DNA of 22,395 bases, taken from NCBI GenBank assembly GCA_003427395.1, contig BFEA01000309.1:928875-951269 (forward strand). Reading direction: 5' to 3'. The stretch is from Chara braunii (Eukaryota > Streptophyta > Charophyceae > Charales > Characeae). Position 1 is the stretch's first letter; every line of letters begins with the position of its first letter. Both the position numbers and the translations under genes were made by a program. The notes beneath the pieces were generated by a model, which saw only the letters and a list, made by a program, of their open reading frames with translations, was not told the DNA's origin and did not search any database. Shown here one piece after another: positions 1 through 9,525 of the stretch.

Positions 1-62
<62 letters not shown>
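1..62. repeat. (TC)n microsatellite at window start
   Basis: Nearly perfect TC dinucleotide array with one TTTC interruption near the right end. It is cut by the window edge, so its full length is unknown. It runs into CGTGCACGCA, which resembles the reverse complement of the GCGTGCACAAGAGAG segments at 21483-21500. The same GA/CT-flanked family may therefore lie at both ends of the window in opposite orientation. Confidence 0.97.
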
Positions 63-314
63 GTGCACGCACCCCCTCGGTTAGCCTCACTCCACGCCCT
101 TGGGAACTTGGACACTCCGCCTCAGCCTCCGCCTCCCCCTCTTCCCACTTATCGTCGGTCTCCTCCTACGCCACCTCCTATTGGATTGTAACTACGATGC
201 CTTCACTTATCCATGCCGCAACACTTCCACGCCATCATGATGCTCCATGTTCACTGCACCGCGGTCGATTCTCATCCACGGCTACAGCCTGTTGGCCACT
301 AAAGCCAATCACCC

Positions 315-318
<4 letters not shown>
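63..318. other. C-rich spacer, no gene seen
   Basis: Unique, C-rich sequence between two TC arrays. The only open frame is short (from 197) and runs into the next TC array as a Leu-Ser run. No motif, RNA or repeat was recognised here. Confidence 0.6.

Positions 319-350
<32 letters not shown>
319..350. repeat. (TC)n microsatellite
   Basis: About 16 uninterrupted TC units, followed by ACTCACACGCATACACACATG. The CA-rich continuation is loosely similar to the sequence after the CT array at 21771-21822. Confidence 0.97.
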
Positions 351-354
<4 letters not shown>

Positions 355-488
355 ACACGCATACACACATGCGTATTAGTGAATATTCTGACGTCGTAGT
401 AAAAGATTCGATCGACTTAGCCCATCCTTTCCGATGGAAGCCCCCGGGGTCATAGCGTGATCGTCACGCATTCGCACATACGTACGAG

Positions 489-502
489 CACACACACACA
501 CA
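489..502. repeat. short (CA)n run
   Basis: Seven CA units inside a 198-base spacer (351-548) with no other recognisable feature. Confidence 0.85.
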
Positions 503-548
503 AATGTGGTAATGTATTTTCTCATGTTGTAGGGATAGATTCATTCGA

Positions 549-552
549 TTTT

Positions 553-599
<47 letters not shown>

Positions 600-603
600 T
601 TTT
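549..603. repeat. (TTTA)n tetranucleotide microsatellite
   Basis: About thirteen TTTA units without interruption. This is the only tetranucleotide array in the window. It lies just upstream of the possible exon at 605-824 and could act as a T-rich tract before an acceptor, but that is speculation. Confidence 0.97.
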
Positions 604-604
604 G

Positions 605-824
605 CTCATCCTATCGAGGGAAGCATCAGGGATCGGTCGCGAGGAAGGAGACTTACCCGTTCTTTCTCTCGCTCCTCCGTCGTCGTCACCGTCGTCGTCG
701 GAGCCGTCGTCGGAGTCGGAGTTGTTGTCCTCATCGTGCTCCCTCTCACAAGACGACGCGATCTGTCGTGTTGTGCAGCTTGTCGAAACCACCCTCACAC
801 GTGGTAGCAGCGGGTGCAGGCCAG
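605..824 (+). other. possible internal exon ending at a consensus splice donor
   Basis: The reading frame starting at base 602 is open through this interval and reads Ser/Pro-rich (PSSSPSSSEPSSESE), then less repetitive (QDDAICRVVQLVETTLTRG). It reaches CCAG|GTAAGT, with GT at 825-826, which matches the consensus 5' splice site. Possible acceptors are CGAG near 618 and ATCAG near 629. There is no in-frame ATG, so it could only be an internal exon. Against it: much of the frame comes from TCG/TCC triplet repetition, the minus strand is also open here (Asp/Glu-rich), and no partner exon was found. The VVQLVETT phrase loosely resembles phrases produced by translating tRNA-like DNA, which also argues for chance. 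Confidence 0.18.
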
Positions 825-830
825 GTAAGT

Positions 831-1248
831 ATGTTTCTCCTCCTTCTCCTTCTCCTCCCTCTACTTCTTCTTCTTCTTCATTCTTCTTCCACATGGTCTT
901 CTTCTACTACTAACACTACTACTGCTATCGTCACCACCACTCGTCGCCGTCGCCTTTCCTCCTCGCTCCCATTTCCTTCCGTTCGCGCTGCGATCTCTCC
1001 CTTTCCGCGCGGTCATCTCCTTCCCGCGGCTCGCTTTCGCTCATTGCAACTTCCTTTGTGTTATGCTCCCCGCCTGGCGATCACCGCAGACGAGAGCGGT
1101 GCCTTCCATTTTGCCTGTGGCAAGTCATACTTTCCGTTCGAGTGAATCTGCCTCAATTTGAGAACCAGATTCATCGAGTGAAACTGCTACGGGATGGAAA
1201 CAAAATCAACCAAAATAGAAACAAAAAAATATCTAGTAGGATCGATAA
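831..1248. other. pyrimidine/triplet-rich stretch, no gene seen
   Basis: Degenerate TCC/TTC/TCG triplet runs (about 835-1000), followed by anonymous sequence that becomes A-rich near 1200. No supported gene. Confidence 0.5.
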
Positions 1249-1276
1249 ATATATATATATATATATCGTATATATA
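1249..1276. repeat. (TA)n left flank of MITE
   Basis: TA array interrupted by CG at 1267-1268. It ends in TA (1275-1276) directly against the transposon end CAGGG. Its partner flank is the TA array at 1907-1954, which fits insertion into a TA-rich target. Confidence 0.9.
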
Positions 1277-1364
1277 CAGGGAAACCGGCGTTCGGGACGG
1301 GCCGAACGCCCGAACGTATGGGACCCCTTCGGGATGCGTTCGGCCGTTCAGGCCGAAAGCGGAC

Positions 1365-1365
<1 letters not shown>

Positions 1366-1397
<32 letters not shown>
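1366..1397 (+). repeat. 32-base poly-A run inside the MITE
   Basis: Homopolymer of 32 A just inside the left subterminal GC-rich zone. A second, shorter A-run lies at about 1766-1777 near the right end, so the element has roughly mirrored A-rich borders inside its GC-rich ends. Confidence 0.95.
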
Positions 1398-1400
<3 letters not shown>

Positions 1401-1584
1401 AAACAAATCTGAAACAAATATATGTTATGAAGAAAAATAAACTAAACAAGATTTGCCTAAGCATTACATCTAAATTCCTTGCCAAATTTGAAATAAAAAT
1501 AAATTACGAAAAACAAATACTCATAATAAAAATAACAAAACATAAAAACAGAATAAAATTTAGTGAGTTTGCGTGTACGTTTTC

Positions 1585-1679
1585 GACACCGCCATCTTTG
1601 GCGATTTTTCATTTTTTTTTGGAATAGCTAAATACGTGGGCAAAGAAGCGTTTTGACACCGCCATCTTTGGCGATTTTT
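1585..1679 (+). repeat. 25-bp direct repeat with hairpin core, two copies
   Basis: Identical 25-bp copies at 1585-1609 and 1655-1679 (GACACCGCCATCTTTGGCGA plus a T-run), 70 bases apart. Each holds the small palindrome CGCCA-TCTT-TGGCG. They lie in the interior of the MITE. No function is known; they may be internal duplications or protein-binding sites. Confidence 0.9.
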
Positions 1680-1903
1680 AATTCTTATTTGGCTAAGCCA
1701 AAGGACTTGAAATTTCATAGACGTGTAGCTCACGCCATAGAGAACTCACCAAAAAAATTCAAGGAAAAAAAAAAAAGTTTTAGGCCCCGAAATAATTTTT
1801 GGCGGGGGCCGAATGCCGTCTGGTTCGGACCCCGTACGGGACCCCGAACGCCCATACGTACGGAGGTCTGCCCAGGGACCTCCGTACGTACGGGCTGGTA
1901 ACC

Positions 1904-1906
<3 letters not shown>

Positions 1907-1954
<48 letters not shown>
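1907..1954. repeat. (TA)n right flank of MITE
   Basis: Twenty-four perfect TA units starting at the right transposon end (CCCTG|TA). Confidence 0.97.
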
Positions 1955-1957
<3 letters not shown>

Positions 1958-2003
1958 AAACAAAAATAAACAAAAGAAAATGAATCTAACTACTAACTAC
2001 CCC

Positions 2004-2090
2004 AACTTGCCAAGTGTCGGGCCCCGTTTCAACGGGGCAACTACAACTAACTGTAATAGTGAGGTCGTGGGTTCAAGCCCCGCCTGCCAA
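2004..2090 (+). repeat. tRNA-related (SINE-like) head with Pol III box B
   Basis: GGTTCAAGCCC at 2070-2080 matches the RNA polymerase III box B consensus. It sits in a proper T-arm: stem GTGGG (2067-2071), loop TTCAAGC, stem CCCGC (2079-2083) with one G-T pair. A box-A-like word, TGCCAAGTG, lies near 2009. A perfect hairpin (2021-2038) sits between the boxes where a tRNA would have its D and anticodon arms. No complete cloverleaf can be drawn, so this is tRNA-derived sequence such as a SINE head, not a working tRNA gene. The SINE 3' end could not be defined. Confidence 0.4.
2021..2038. repeat. perfect GC hairpin
   Basis: GCCCCGTT (2021-2028) and AACGGGGC (2031-2038) are perfect reverse complements around TC. 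This is the first of a run of compact hairpins up to 2957. Confidence 0.85.
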
Positions 2091-2131
2091 GAACAGGGGC
2101 GAAATGATACGGGGCTCCTTGTCAAAAAGAA

Positions 2132-2206
2132 GCTAACCCGCAGGCAGGTGGACTCCATCCTCGAGTCTGTTACTTGTCAATCCATCCTGAAACCTACCGG
2201 GTTAGC
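2132..2206. repeat. 9-bp inverted repeat
   Basis: GCTAACCCG (2132-2140) and CGGGTTAGC (2198-2206) are perfect reverse complements with a 57-base spacer, just downstream of the tRNA-like head. Confidence 0.7.
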
Positions 2207-2371
2207 TCCTGCTTCAAGTAAGATAGGAGTAGTCCCGGTATAAGTACAGCCTAATGGCTCGAGCCCAATTCTAAGTCTACGCGTCTGTGCTCGCATGCTG
2301 GTCTGCGTGCCTGTCTGAGTGCTTGTCGGCTTGAGTGTGTGTGCGACCAAGAGGGTACTTAGCTGATCGGA

Positions 2372-2384
2372 GGCCCGAAGGGCC
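2372..2384. repeat. perfect GC hairpin
   Basis: GGCCC-GAA-GGGCC, a 5-bp GC stem with a three-base loop. It lies in a segment with three GGTACTT words (about 2355, 2386 and 2459) that gives no reading frame of interest. Confidence 0.75.
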
Positions 2385-2887
2385 GGTACTTACTTGAGGC
2401 CATAACTCTGAGGGTTGCAGTGGGGGAAACACTCAGGTGGCGGGACAAAAAAGCTCGCGGTACTTAGAGAAAACACTTAAGTAGCAGGTCGGTCGGTACA
2501 ACACCTAGTTGACGTAGATGTACTGAGTACTCTAGGCTGACCAGAGGAAGATAAACATTGACATTTTTAGACGCCCAGTACCAGCAGGTAGACAGGTACT
2601 TGACCAAGTCTCAGTGCGTGTCGTAGATCTACCCGACACAGTATTAACCCAATCAACCCCTCGACCTTTTCGGTCGGAGGGTATTACTACTAATCCTAAC
2701 CATCACAGCGCGCGTCATAACAACGAGCGCACATACTCTCGAAATTTTTTTCTCACCGATTTGCCTCGGCCTCAATGGTCGAGGAAATGGTTTCCAAAGT
2801 GTCGCACGAAACGCGAACACTTCTAAGTTCATACCAACTCCGTCATGGTAGCCGAAGCCGTCACCTGTGTCGAATGCAAAAGCATGG

Positions 2888-2913
2888 CCAAATACCCTTG
2901 TAACGGTATTTGG
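2888..2913. repeat. perfect 9-bp hairpin
   Basis: CCAAATACC (2888-2896) and GGTATTTGG (2905-2913) are perfect reverse complements around an 8-base loop. No T-run follows, so it is not a Pol III or bacterial-type terminator. Confidence 0.8.
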
Positions 2914-2939
2914 TCCGAAAGTATTCCCAGACCCTATTA

Positions 2940-2957
2940 AGCGACGTCCCCGTCGCT
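2940..2957. repeat. perfect 7-bp hairpin
   Basis: AGCGACG (2940-2946), loop TCCC, CGTCGCT (2951-2957). An alternative pairing TCCC/GGGA overlaps it. It marks the right edge of the GC-richer hairpin zone; the sequence turns AT-rich after it. Confidence 0.8.
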
Positions 2958-5900
2958 AGGGACATTTATCACTATCGTTCATACATTTCCTCTTTTGATC
3001 GTTTCCCGTAATCAAATCAACTGATAAAATATGACATGATCGATAACATCACTGGACAGATGATACAATACAAAACAATACACATACCTCTCTTTTTCCT
3101 CGGAAGAGAAGGTAAGTCCCTTTCCCAAAATAAAGCGCATCTTTGATAAGTGGATAGCCAAATCCGATACCCTGGAAGTGTGGTTCAGGATTGACATCGT
3201 CACCTCACTTTTCATTATAACTGCCGGAATTTTAACCCGGGTCTCCCACATTATAAAATAAATCCAATGACATGAAGTGGGGATACTTGATTCGTACTAC
3301 AGTACATGAAATAGTCAAGTATGACAATGTTTCCTCCTTCCCCTCACCCTTAGACTTTTGACCAGGTCATCGTTGGTTGTCTTCAGGGTCTTTTGTCCAC
3401 ATGCGAACTCAACCCCTCAAACGAGGGTCCTAACCGAGACCTTGGATGTTCAACTTTCGATATTAATGTCCAAAGTTGCCAGCTATCCTGCCGGAAGCCT
3501 ATTACATGAGGACAAGCAGTCTCCATCTTGACCAACCACAGTCCTGCTGATCAGGCCGGAGCTGTGGCCTACCGTGTTTGTTATATTAACGTTATCATTG
3601 ATGCAAAAATATCTCTCAAGACATCCCTATGAGTGAGTTCTTCGTTTGATCTCACAAACTTATTTCAGATTAACCCCATAGAGGAATGAGCGGGCGACTT
3701 TTCAAGACATACCTTTGATGTCTTTGCAAGCTGGACACTTATCGTGCCTGCCTAAAAATAATTCCTAGATTTAAGAACTCAGTCTAGGTCGCCGTCATAC
3801 AGACTCTTGAGGTTTTGTCTCCAATCATACTTTGGACGAATGTTCGCATAATACTCATACCTGAATATTAAGCTAAGCTGCCCCAAAAAGGATTAAACCT
3901 TATGGACGACAGTTATCAAAACTGAACCACATTCATTCATCCAGATCGATATCATCAACGAAGAAACATGTCATAAGCAACTCGTGACTGTACGCAGGGT
4001 TTTCCCCCTGTTCTCATGGAACTTTACAATACAAGTGTAAATGACATTCTCCTTTCATAAAGAAGGAATATAACTCATTAAAGTAGAAGAAATGTTCGAG
4101 ACTGTAAGAAAAGTAAATAATAATTCATACGATACGATACCAAAGTATTCAGTCGTACCAATTCAAACAAACGTCAACCGGTAACCTTATTAGTAATGAG
4201 AACAATTGTTACAATTGAGAGTGCACAAGAACAAATCACAATGAAGTTACAATGACATCAATAATGATGACAAAAAATATACTACTCCTTCAGGCTTAAC
4301 AGGGTATATCGTATCGAGGGGTGGTGTAATCCAATCAAAGGATAACATCTCAGATCCCAAGTCTCGCTTCTAGGACTAAGTCTCACAACATCTCTCTCCG
4401 ATTCCAGTGATTGTACCTAGTTAACCTCATCGAGCAGAGTCAGACGAACCCATTCACACCCGTCTAAAGGCTGGTTGGTACGACCATACCTTTTCAGATT
4501 GTGATGGACCCACCTAGCATGAACCTCACCCGGGCTACCACTCCAAGCACGTTCAAACTAAGTAGTTGTCGTCCCACTCCTCGTCAGACGTCAGAGTTCC
4601 AACAAGGCCTTGAACACCTTCCTCCCTTTCGACGATAGTGTAGTCATCTCTCCTATATAAGGAAAAATGATAACACCTCACTGTGGACCAGGAGCATTGT
4701 TCCGGCGTGAGTTTCACTACCGCCTACATGACTTAACTACACCCTCTTCAAGTCTATCAGGCAAATGTATCAATCAACGTTGCAATTCCTCAAATGACAG
4801 GTTTTGTATGCTGAACTCCTTTGATAGACTTTCTTCCCTTCAAAGATTGATCACTCCATTCACCTTCGGTCCCATGCCGAACGTGGATTTCATACAACCT
4901 TTTTACCTTTATTGAGGAGAGCAATTCAAGCCAGACACAAACTATCACCAAGCAATCAATATATATATATACATAACGAGTTTCAACTTTACTCAACCAA
5001 GAATAAGACATTCAATGATACGTCACTCAAAACATACATTATTCATTCCCAACACACAATCATTCATACCAAGTCATACATATTTACCATAATGGAGATA
5101 AGTAACTTTATCACTCTTTATATAATACCGAAATTCGAGGAGTCGGGATGTCCTCAAGTGGACACTCCCATATTCTGATTATATGGAGTTTAATTTTAAA
5201 AGAGATAGTTATTTAAATGTAGCTTTCCAATTAGATAAATATAATCAGACTCTTTATGCACTAACTCCTAAAACTAATTCATTATCATTCTCTATCCTAT
5301 ACAATTTCAAACAGACACCTACTTTTCACGTAGATGACCTGATATTATGTTTACTATACTATTTGTCCCTAAGGATTAGTCATTCACTAAGAGGGCGATA
5401 CAATAATTAATTTATACCTCAATAAGCAGCCTCATCAATTTATGGGTGAAATTATACTTTAATAAGCAACCTCATCAATCAGACTCCATACCAGATTAGC
5501 ATAATATTTTTATCAGATCTCTACTAAATAGTTGACCCCCTAGCTATCAAGACAACTAAGCACAATATCACTCACTTTATTATCTATCAATCCCTCAATA
5601 AGACTATAATCGGGTTTCTAAGATTACAATGTCACATATACCTCAAACTTTGCTCGTTGAAAACATATGCTAAATGCCAAGACCCCTTTTGTACTTTGAT
5701 AGATCCTAATACACAATCGTTCACTACCACTTTAATGCATCTATTACACAAATGTTACACGATATAACCAAAAAAAGTAAGGCAACCGTCGAGAGACCGA
5801 GTTTATTATTAGGACCTCTATCATATAATTCCAAGAGTTAGACGATCTAGTTATACCATGGAAGTAATGACTAATAGGGTTAGTTTATTTACAGTCTGGT

Positions 5901-6840
5901 ACTCGAGCTATATGACAATTGACCCTGCAACGCACATAGTCCTCAAGTACGTAGCCTAACACCTATATTTTCTTTCAGGGTCAAAAATGCCTATTCGATA
6001 TTCACACACATTATTCAACTTCAAAAAGGGAACTAATAGTGCACATCACCTTTCAAAAGGGCAAGATTGAAATACAACCCAGATACTAAAACTATTGACG
6101 ATCCTGTATGAAGAATTGAGACCTAATGAGATTATACGCTAGAACCTGTGAACTTCACGTTATACAAGTTATCTCGTTGCCCCTGCTATTGACACTAACT
6201 AAGGATGTAGAGAGTTTTCTACCTTCTAAGGTGATATGCAACATACTTGAATAGATAGTTCAATTGAATAAGGAGCGAAAGTCTGATAAACCCTACAACA
6301 TAGATGTGACTAGAAGATACACGAAAGAAAAGTCGTATATAAAAAAACAAGGTTGATCAAGTTGGTCTACACTAGATAAATGTAAATAGAATAGCTAGTC
6401 ACACACCTATCTCTCTTTAACAGTCAAGAATTTTAAGAGTGTCAATGCTCACGATAATTTCCTTACTACTTAACTCGACACACGAGGTTACATGCACGAA
6501 TGCCTCGTGTATATAAACTTAAGGCAGAATCTGACATACACATATACCTCCCTTAAGTTGTTCACTAATTTGACTTACAACTTGAAAAGTATCACATTCA
6601 CTAGCTAACATAGACTTCTAATTATCCTATACCTTAGTTCGTTCTTCTAAGGATGTCAGTAGGTAGTCGAAGTCCCTAACAACATGACCCTCGTAGGTAC
6701 TATCGATATAACTGCACACCTTTCCAGGCGCATCACATCTACTCGACACAATTCCAACCCCTATATCACAACTATATTAGTTTGGTTAAAGGTTGTCCTT
6801 TTCCCATGATCATCGTCTTACCATACCCGAGTTCGTTCAC
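2958..6840. other. AT-rich gene desert
   Basis: About 3.9 kb of AT-rich, mostly unique-looking sequence with stops in all frames. The longest open stretches are under 90 codons, lack recognisable domains, and include 3012-3251 (minus), 4667-4915 and 5183-5410 (plus). TATA-like words occur (CTATATAAGG at 4653, TATATAAAC near 6509) but none is placed sensibly before an ORF. The region could be an old, heavily mutated retroelement or heterochromatin. No boundary repeats were found. Confidence 0.5.
5412..5479 (+). repeat. 28-bp direct repeat, two copies 40 bp apart
   Basis: Copies at 5412-5439 and 5452-5479 differ at three positions, all C/T or G/A transitions. Shared core: AATAAGCARCCTCATCAAT. 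A small local duplication inside the AT-rich region. Confidence 0.85.
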
Positions 6841-7240
6841 TGAGGACCTCGGCTGGAAAGCGAGATCCCCGACAACGGATTAACCCGCTGTCGCGCGCGG
6901 CGGTCCCACACCCTAGACGCAAAGTAAGTTTGGTGTCGGATCTCACGGTCGTGTCACGCAGGAGTTTCCTTTGTCACTTTAACGTAAACACCACTCCGAC
7001 CGTGCGCTCGTGCTATACCTCTCGTGACTCCCTACGACAGGTTAGGGATCTCGCGAGGTACAACATTACCTCCACCTGCGGGAGCTGTCACCATCCCTTA
7101 GGTGGGCGTATCCCTGCTGAGCTACTGACCCACATGCGAAGACTTTTACATGCAATCGCAGAGGTAGGCCAGCCGAGGGCGTTTTCTCGATCGCCGTAGC
7201 ATAGGCATACTCGCGGTAGAACGGCTTAAGACTGACCCGT
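6841..7240. other. GC-richer island, no gene identified
   Basis: Base composition rises clearly here (for example TCGCGCGCGGCGG near 6892). A frame from 6930 to 7199 is open for about 89 codons but starts with GTG and shows no known domain. TGGTGTCGGATC at about 6931 is loosely like the initiator-tRNA primer-binding site of plant LTR retrotransposons (TGGTATCAGAGC), but no LTR end or gag frame supports that. Confidence 0.4.
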
Positions 7241-8511
7241 ACGTCGTGCCCCGATGTGTTAATTCCCATGACCGACTATCTAATCAGGTCGACTTTTCGG
7301 ACAGTCTTCCACGCTTAACTAACTATGACAATGACTCAACGTTTTGCTTTGCTCATCATGTGATAATGCTAGGGTCGATTCTCTTTGTAGTCTCTTATTC
7401 TCTCAAACAGAAGCCTAGACAAATGACTTTCCGATCTTGACCAACTACGATCTCATTCACAAGTATATGTATATATATAAATGTATGTATGTAAATCAGG
7501 GGAGCTGACTGAGCGGTGGACCTCACTTTCACAATTGTCGTGTGCCTTTGCCCGAATATCTCAGACAATCCCAAACTCAGAAGACAGCACAGATGTCCAA
7601 CACCTGTGCAAATACAAGAAAAACACATACACACATACAGATGCAAACACAGAATGCGCTACAAGCGTCAACCATTAACCCATTCATAGCATGCCACTCA
7701 CGCCCCAAACCCTTGAAAACAACATTCCTTCCTAACCCTGACTCCTTTTTACCCCAACCCCACACATTTTCGAAGACTTCTGAGTGCAATTTGGATAATT
7801 TATGCATAGATACAGGGGGAAGATTTATCTGTTTCCTTCTTAGGTCTTGTCTTAGGTGTGGGTGTCAAGCCATGGTGGAAGTTGAGTCGGAGTTCTATCG
7901 ACCTGTTATCAAATGATAACAGAATTGCTGTTCTTACGGATTCCCCCGTAAGTTCTCCGTCGAAACTTGTAGACACAACACAGCCGAAGAGAAACTTAAC
8001 ATCTTTTTTCCTAACTGAGATCTAGAAAGTTCCTTCTAGACTCTGTGTCTTTTGTCTTACTCCTATCCTTAACTAATTGTTTGGGATGTTGCCATTTCGC
8101 TTTAAGTAGTGAATAAGAGTTCACTTCCCTTTTACTGTCGCAATAATTCGCCATATCCTCTTCACTGTCTTATTCCTATCCCTTTTGGGATTATCCTATC
8201 TGAGTTTCCTTCCTTCCCCCAACACCTGAACACATCATCAATCCAACTTGTGGAAAAAATCTTATGGAAAGGAAACAGATAAATGGATAGTCTTTCTCTG
8301 AGGCAATATCTCACTTATCCCCTCTCGGTAGAATCAAAGATAGTTAGTTAGAACTGAACAATGCAGATTGTGGAGAAAGTTAGCGCTGGTATGGCAGACT
8401 ATTCAGGATATATCCACTTGTTACTGGTGCTTGCTTGACAAAAGACAATCTTTGTGGGTCTTGGCCCTTGTGTGTCAAAGCACATTTAGCGGTAGGCTTA
8501 TCCTATGGCTA
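7241..8511. other. anonymous sequence with weak satellite-like traces
   Basis: No gene is supported. Short TA/TGTA-rich runs occur near 7460-7490 and CACATACA words near 7625. From about 8090, words such as AGTGAATAAGAGTTCACT and TTCACTGTCTTATTC look like degenerate forms of the GATAAG palindromes at 8512-9215, so the satellite may once have extended leftward. Confidence 0.4.
7823..8284. repeat. 16-bp perfect inverted repeat, 430-bp spacer
   Basis: ATTTATCTGTTTCCTT (7823-7838) is the exact reverse complement of AAGGAAACAGATAAAT (8269-8284). The match does not extend in either direction. It could be the ends of a small inverted-repeat element or chance. No target-site duplication is evident. 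Confidence 0.6.
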
Positions 8512-9215
8512 GTCACTGATAAGGCATGTGTCCTTGAAACCTCGCTACTTTTTATATTGGATTAGTCACTGATAAGACATGATTCCCCTGCTACTCTTAT
8601 CATTGAGTAACCCTCAGTAAGGCGGGTGCTCAAGGATCCTTACTACTCTTATCACTGACTAAGCCCTAGGATGTTTATTGATAAGGCAGGTGTCCTTGAA
8701 ACCTCACAACTCTTATATCGGACTAGTCATTGATAAGACAGGATTCCCCTGCTACTCTTATCACTGGCTAGCCCTCAATAAGGCGGGTGTCCAAGGGTCC
8801 TTGCTTACTCTTACCATTGAAAAGAATGTTAGGTTTAATCAGTGATAAGGTATGTGTCCTTGAAACCTCACAACTCTTAAATCAGACTAGTCACTGATAA
8901 GACAGGATTCCCTCTTACTCTTATCAGTGGCTAGCCCTCAATAAGGCAGGTGTCCAAGGGTCCTTGCTTACTCTTACCACTGAAAAGAATGTTAAGTTGG
9001 TTAATGATAAGGCAGGTGTCCTTGAAACCTCACAACTCTTATATCAGACTAGTCACTGATAAGGCATGATTTCCCTGCTACTCTTATTACTAGCTAGCCC
9101 TCAATAAGGCGGGTGTCCAAGGGTCCTTACACTTACCACTGACCAAGCGTTAGGCTCATTTGGAGTTAAGGCAGGTTTTCCCTGCTATTCTTACCTCCAC
9201 ACAAGTCTTACCTAT
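8512..9215. repeat. palindromic satellite: four ~163-bp higher-order repeats plus a partial fifth
   Basis: Three related subunits alternate in fixed order. A (52-53 bp) starts at 8512, 8673, 8838 and 9000. B (45-46 bp) starts at 8565, 8726, 8890 and 9052. C (about 62-67 bp) starts at 8611, 8772, 8935 and 9098. Higher-order periods are 161, 165 and 162 bp, and a worn unit ends the array near 9215. Each subunit is an imperfect palindrome with GATAAG (or ATAAGG) on the left and CTTAT/CTTAC on the right; in B, CACTGATAAG.CAGG pairs with CCTG...CTTATCACTGG. Transcripts or single strands could therefore fold into a row of about a dozen hairpins. There is no coding potential. The array is not a CRISPR: subunits abut directly and have no unique spacers. 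Confidence 0.85.
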
Positions 9216-9504
9216 GACTCAAGTTATCGCTTTTGATGGCATTCGGGCCCTGAATCGTTGTTAGTTTGAGAACTTATGTTAGGATCAGGCATATGACAAG
9301 AAATAATTGACATAAATCATCACCATTGCATTCAATCACAACAGGCTGAACCAAATGAAACCCATTATCATTAGGCGGCGTATAGAGAGAAGAATATGAG
9401 TAATCGATCCCCTTTGTACCCACATCCTCAAAGAATACCTATAAAGCAAGATCGCAGTACCCTTGTTACTAACATAGTCATAGGTAGCAGCCTAAGGTTA
9501 CAAA
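9216..9504. other. unique spacer, no gene seen
   Basis: Follows the satellite. The first ~30 bases still resemble worn satellite (CTTACC words); the rest is anonymous. Confidence 0.5.
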
Positions 9505-9525
9505 TTTAGGGTTTAGGGTTTAGGG
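9505..9525 (+). repeat. interstitial telomeric repeat (TTTAGGG)3
   Basis: Three exact TTTAGGG units followed by TTTA, the plant/green-algal telomere repeat. It is far too short to be a telomere end. It could be a repaired break, a telo-box (AAACCCTAAA on the other strand) or a transposon remnant. No gene start lies nearby to support a promoter telo-box. Confidence 0.9.

Larger units (their letters stand above)
1277..1906. mobile_element. MITE-like non-autonomous DNA transposon
   Basis: The two ends are inverted copies: left CAGGGAAACCGGC, right (read inward) CAGGGTTACCAGC, 10 of 13 identical. Both abut TA (1275-1276 and 1907-1908), which could be a TA target duplication as in Tc1/mariner-type elements; the TA-rich surroundings make that unprovable here. 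Each end carries a GC-rich subterminal zone full of CGTTCGG/CCGAACG words and a perfect hairpin: 1287-1295 with 1302-1310 (9 bp) and 1855-1868 with 1877-1890 (14 bp, ending TACGTACGG). The 630-bp interior is AT-rich, has a poly-A run and no transposase. Its structure fits a MITE mobilised in trans. The superfamily is uncertain because no known terminal signature was matched. Confidence 0.65.

Noticed and set aside
4667-4915. 82-codon ORF just after a TATA-like CTATATAAGG (4653)
   Set aside because: The ATG lies about 14 bases after the TATA word, upstream of where transcription would start, and the protein has no recognisable feature.
5183-5410. Short ORF containing HVDDLIL, like the YVDD motif of copia reverse transcriptase
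   Set aside because: No other reverse-transcriptase blocks lie at the right distances on either side, and the frame is only 75 codons. Four matching residues can occur by chance.
6930-6945. TGGTGTCGGATC as a primer-binding site of an LTR retrotransposon
   Set aside because: Only about 9 of 12 bases match the plant initiator-tRNA site. No LTR end precedes it and no gag frame follows.
8512-9215. CRISPR array
   Set aside because: Subunits are contiguous and mutually related with no unique spacers, and the surroundings are eukaryotic.
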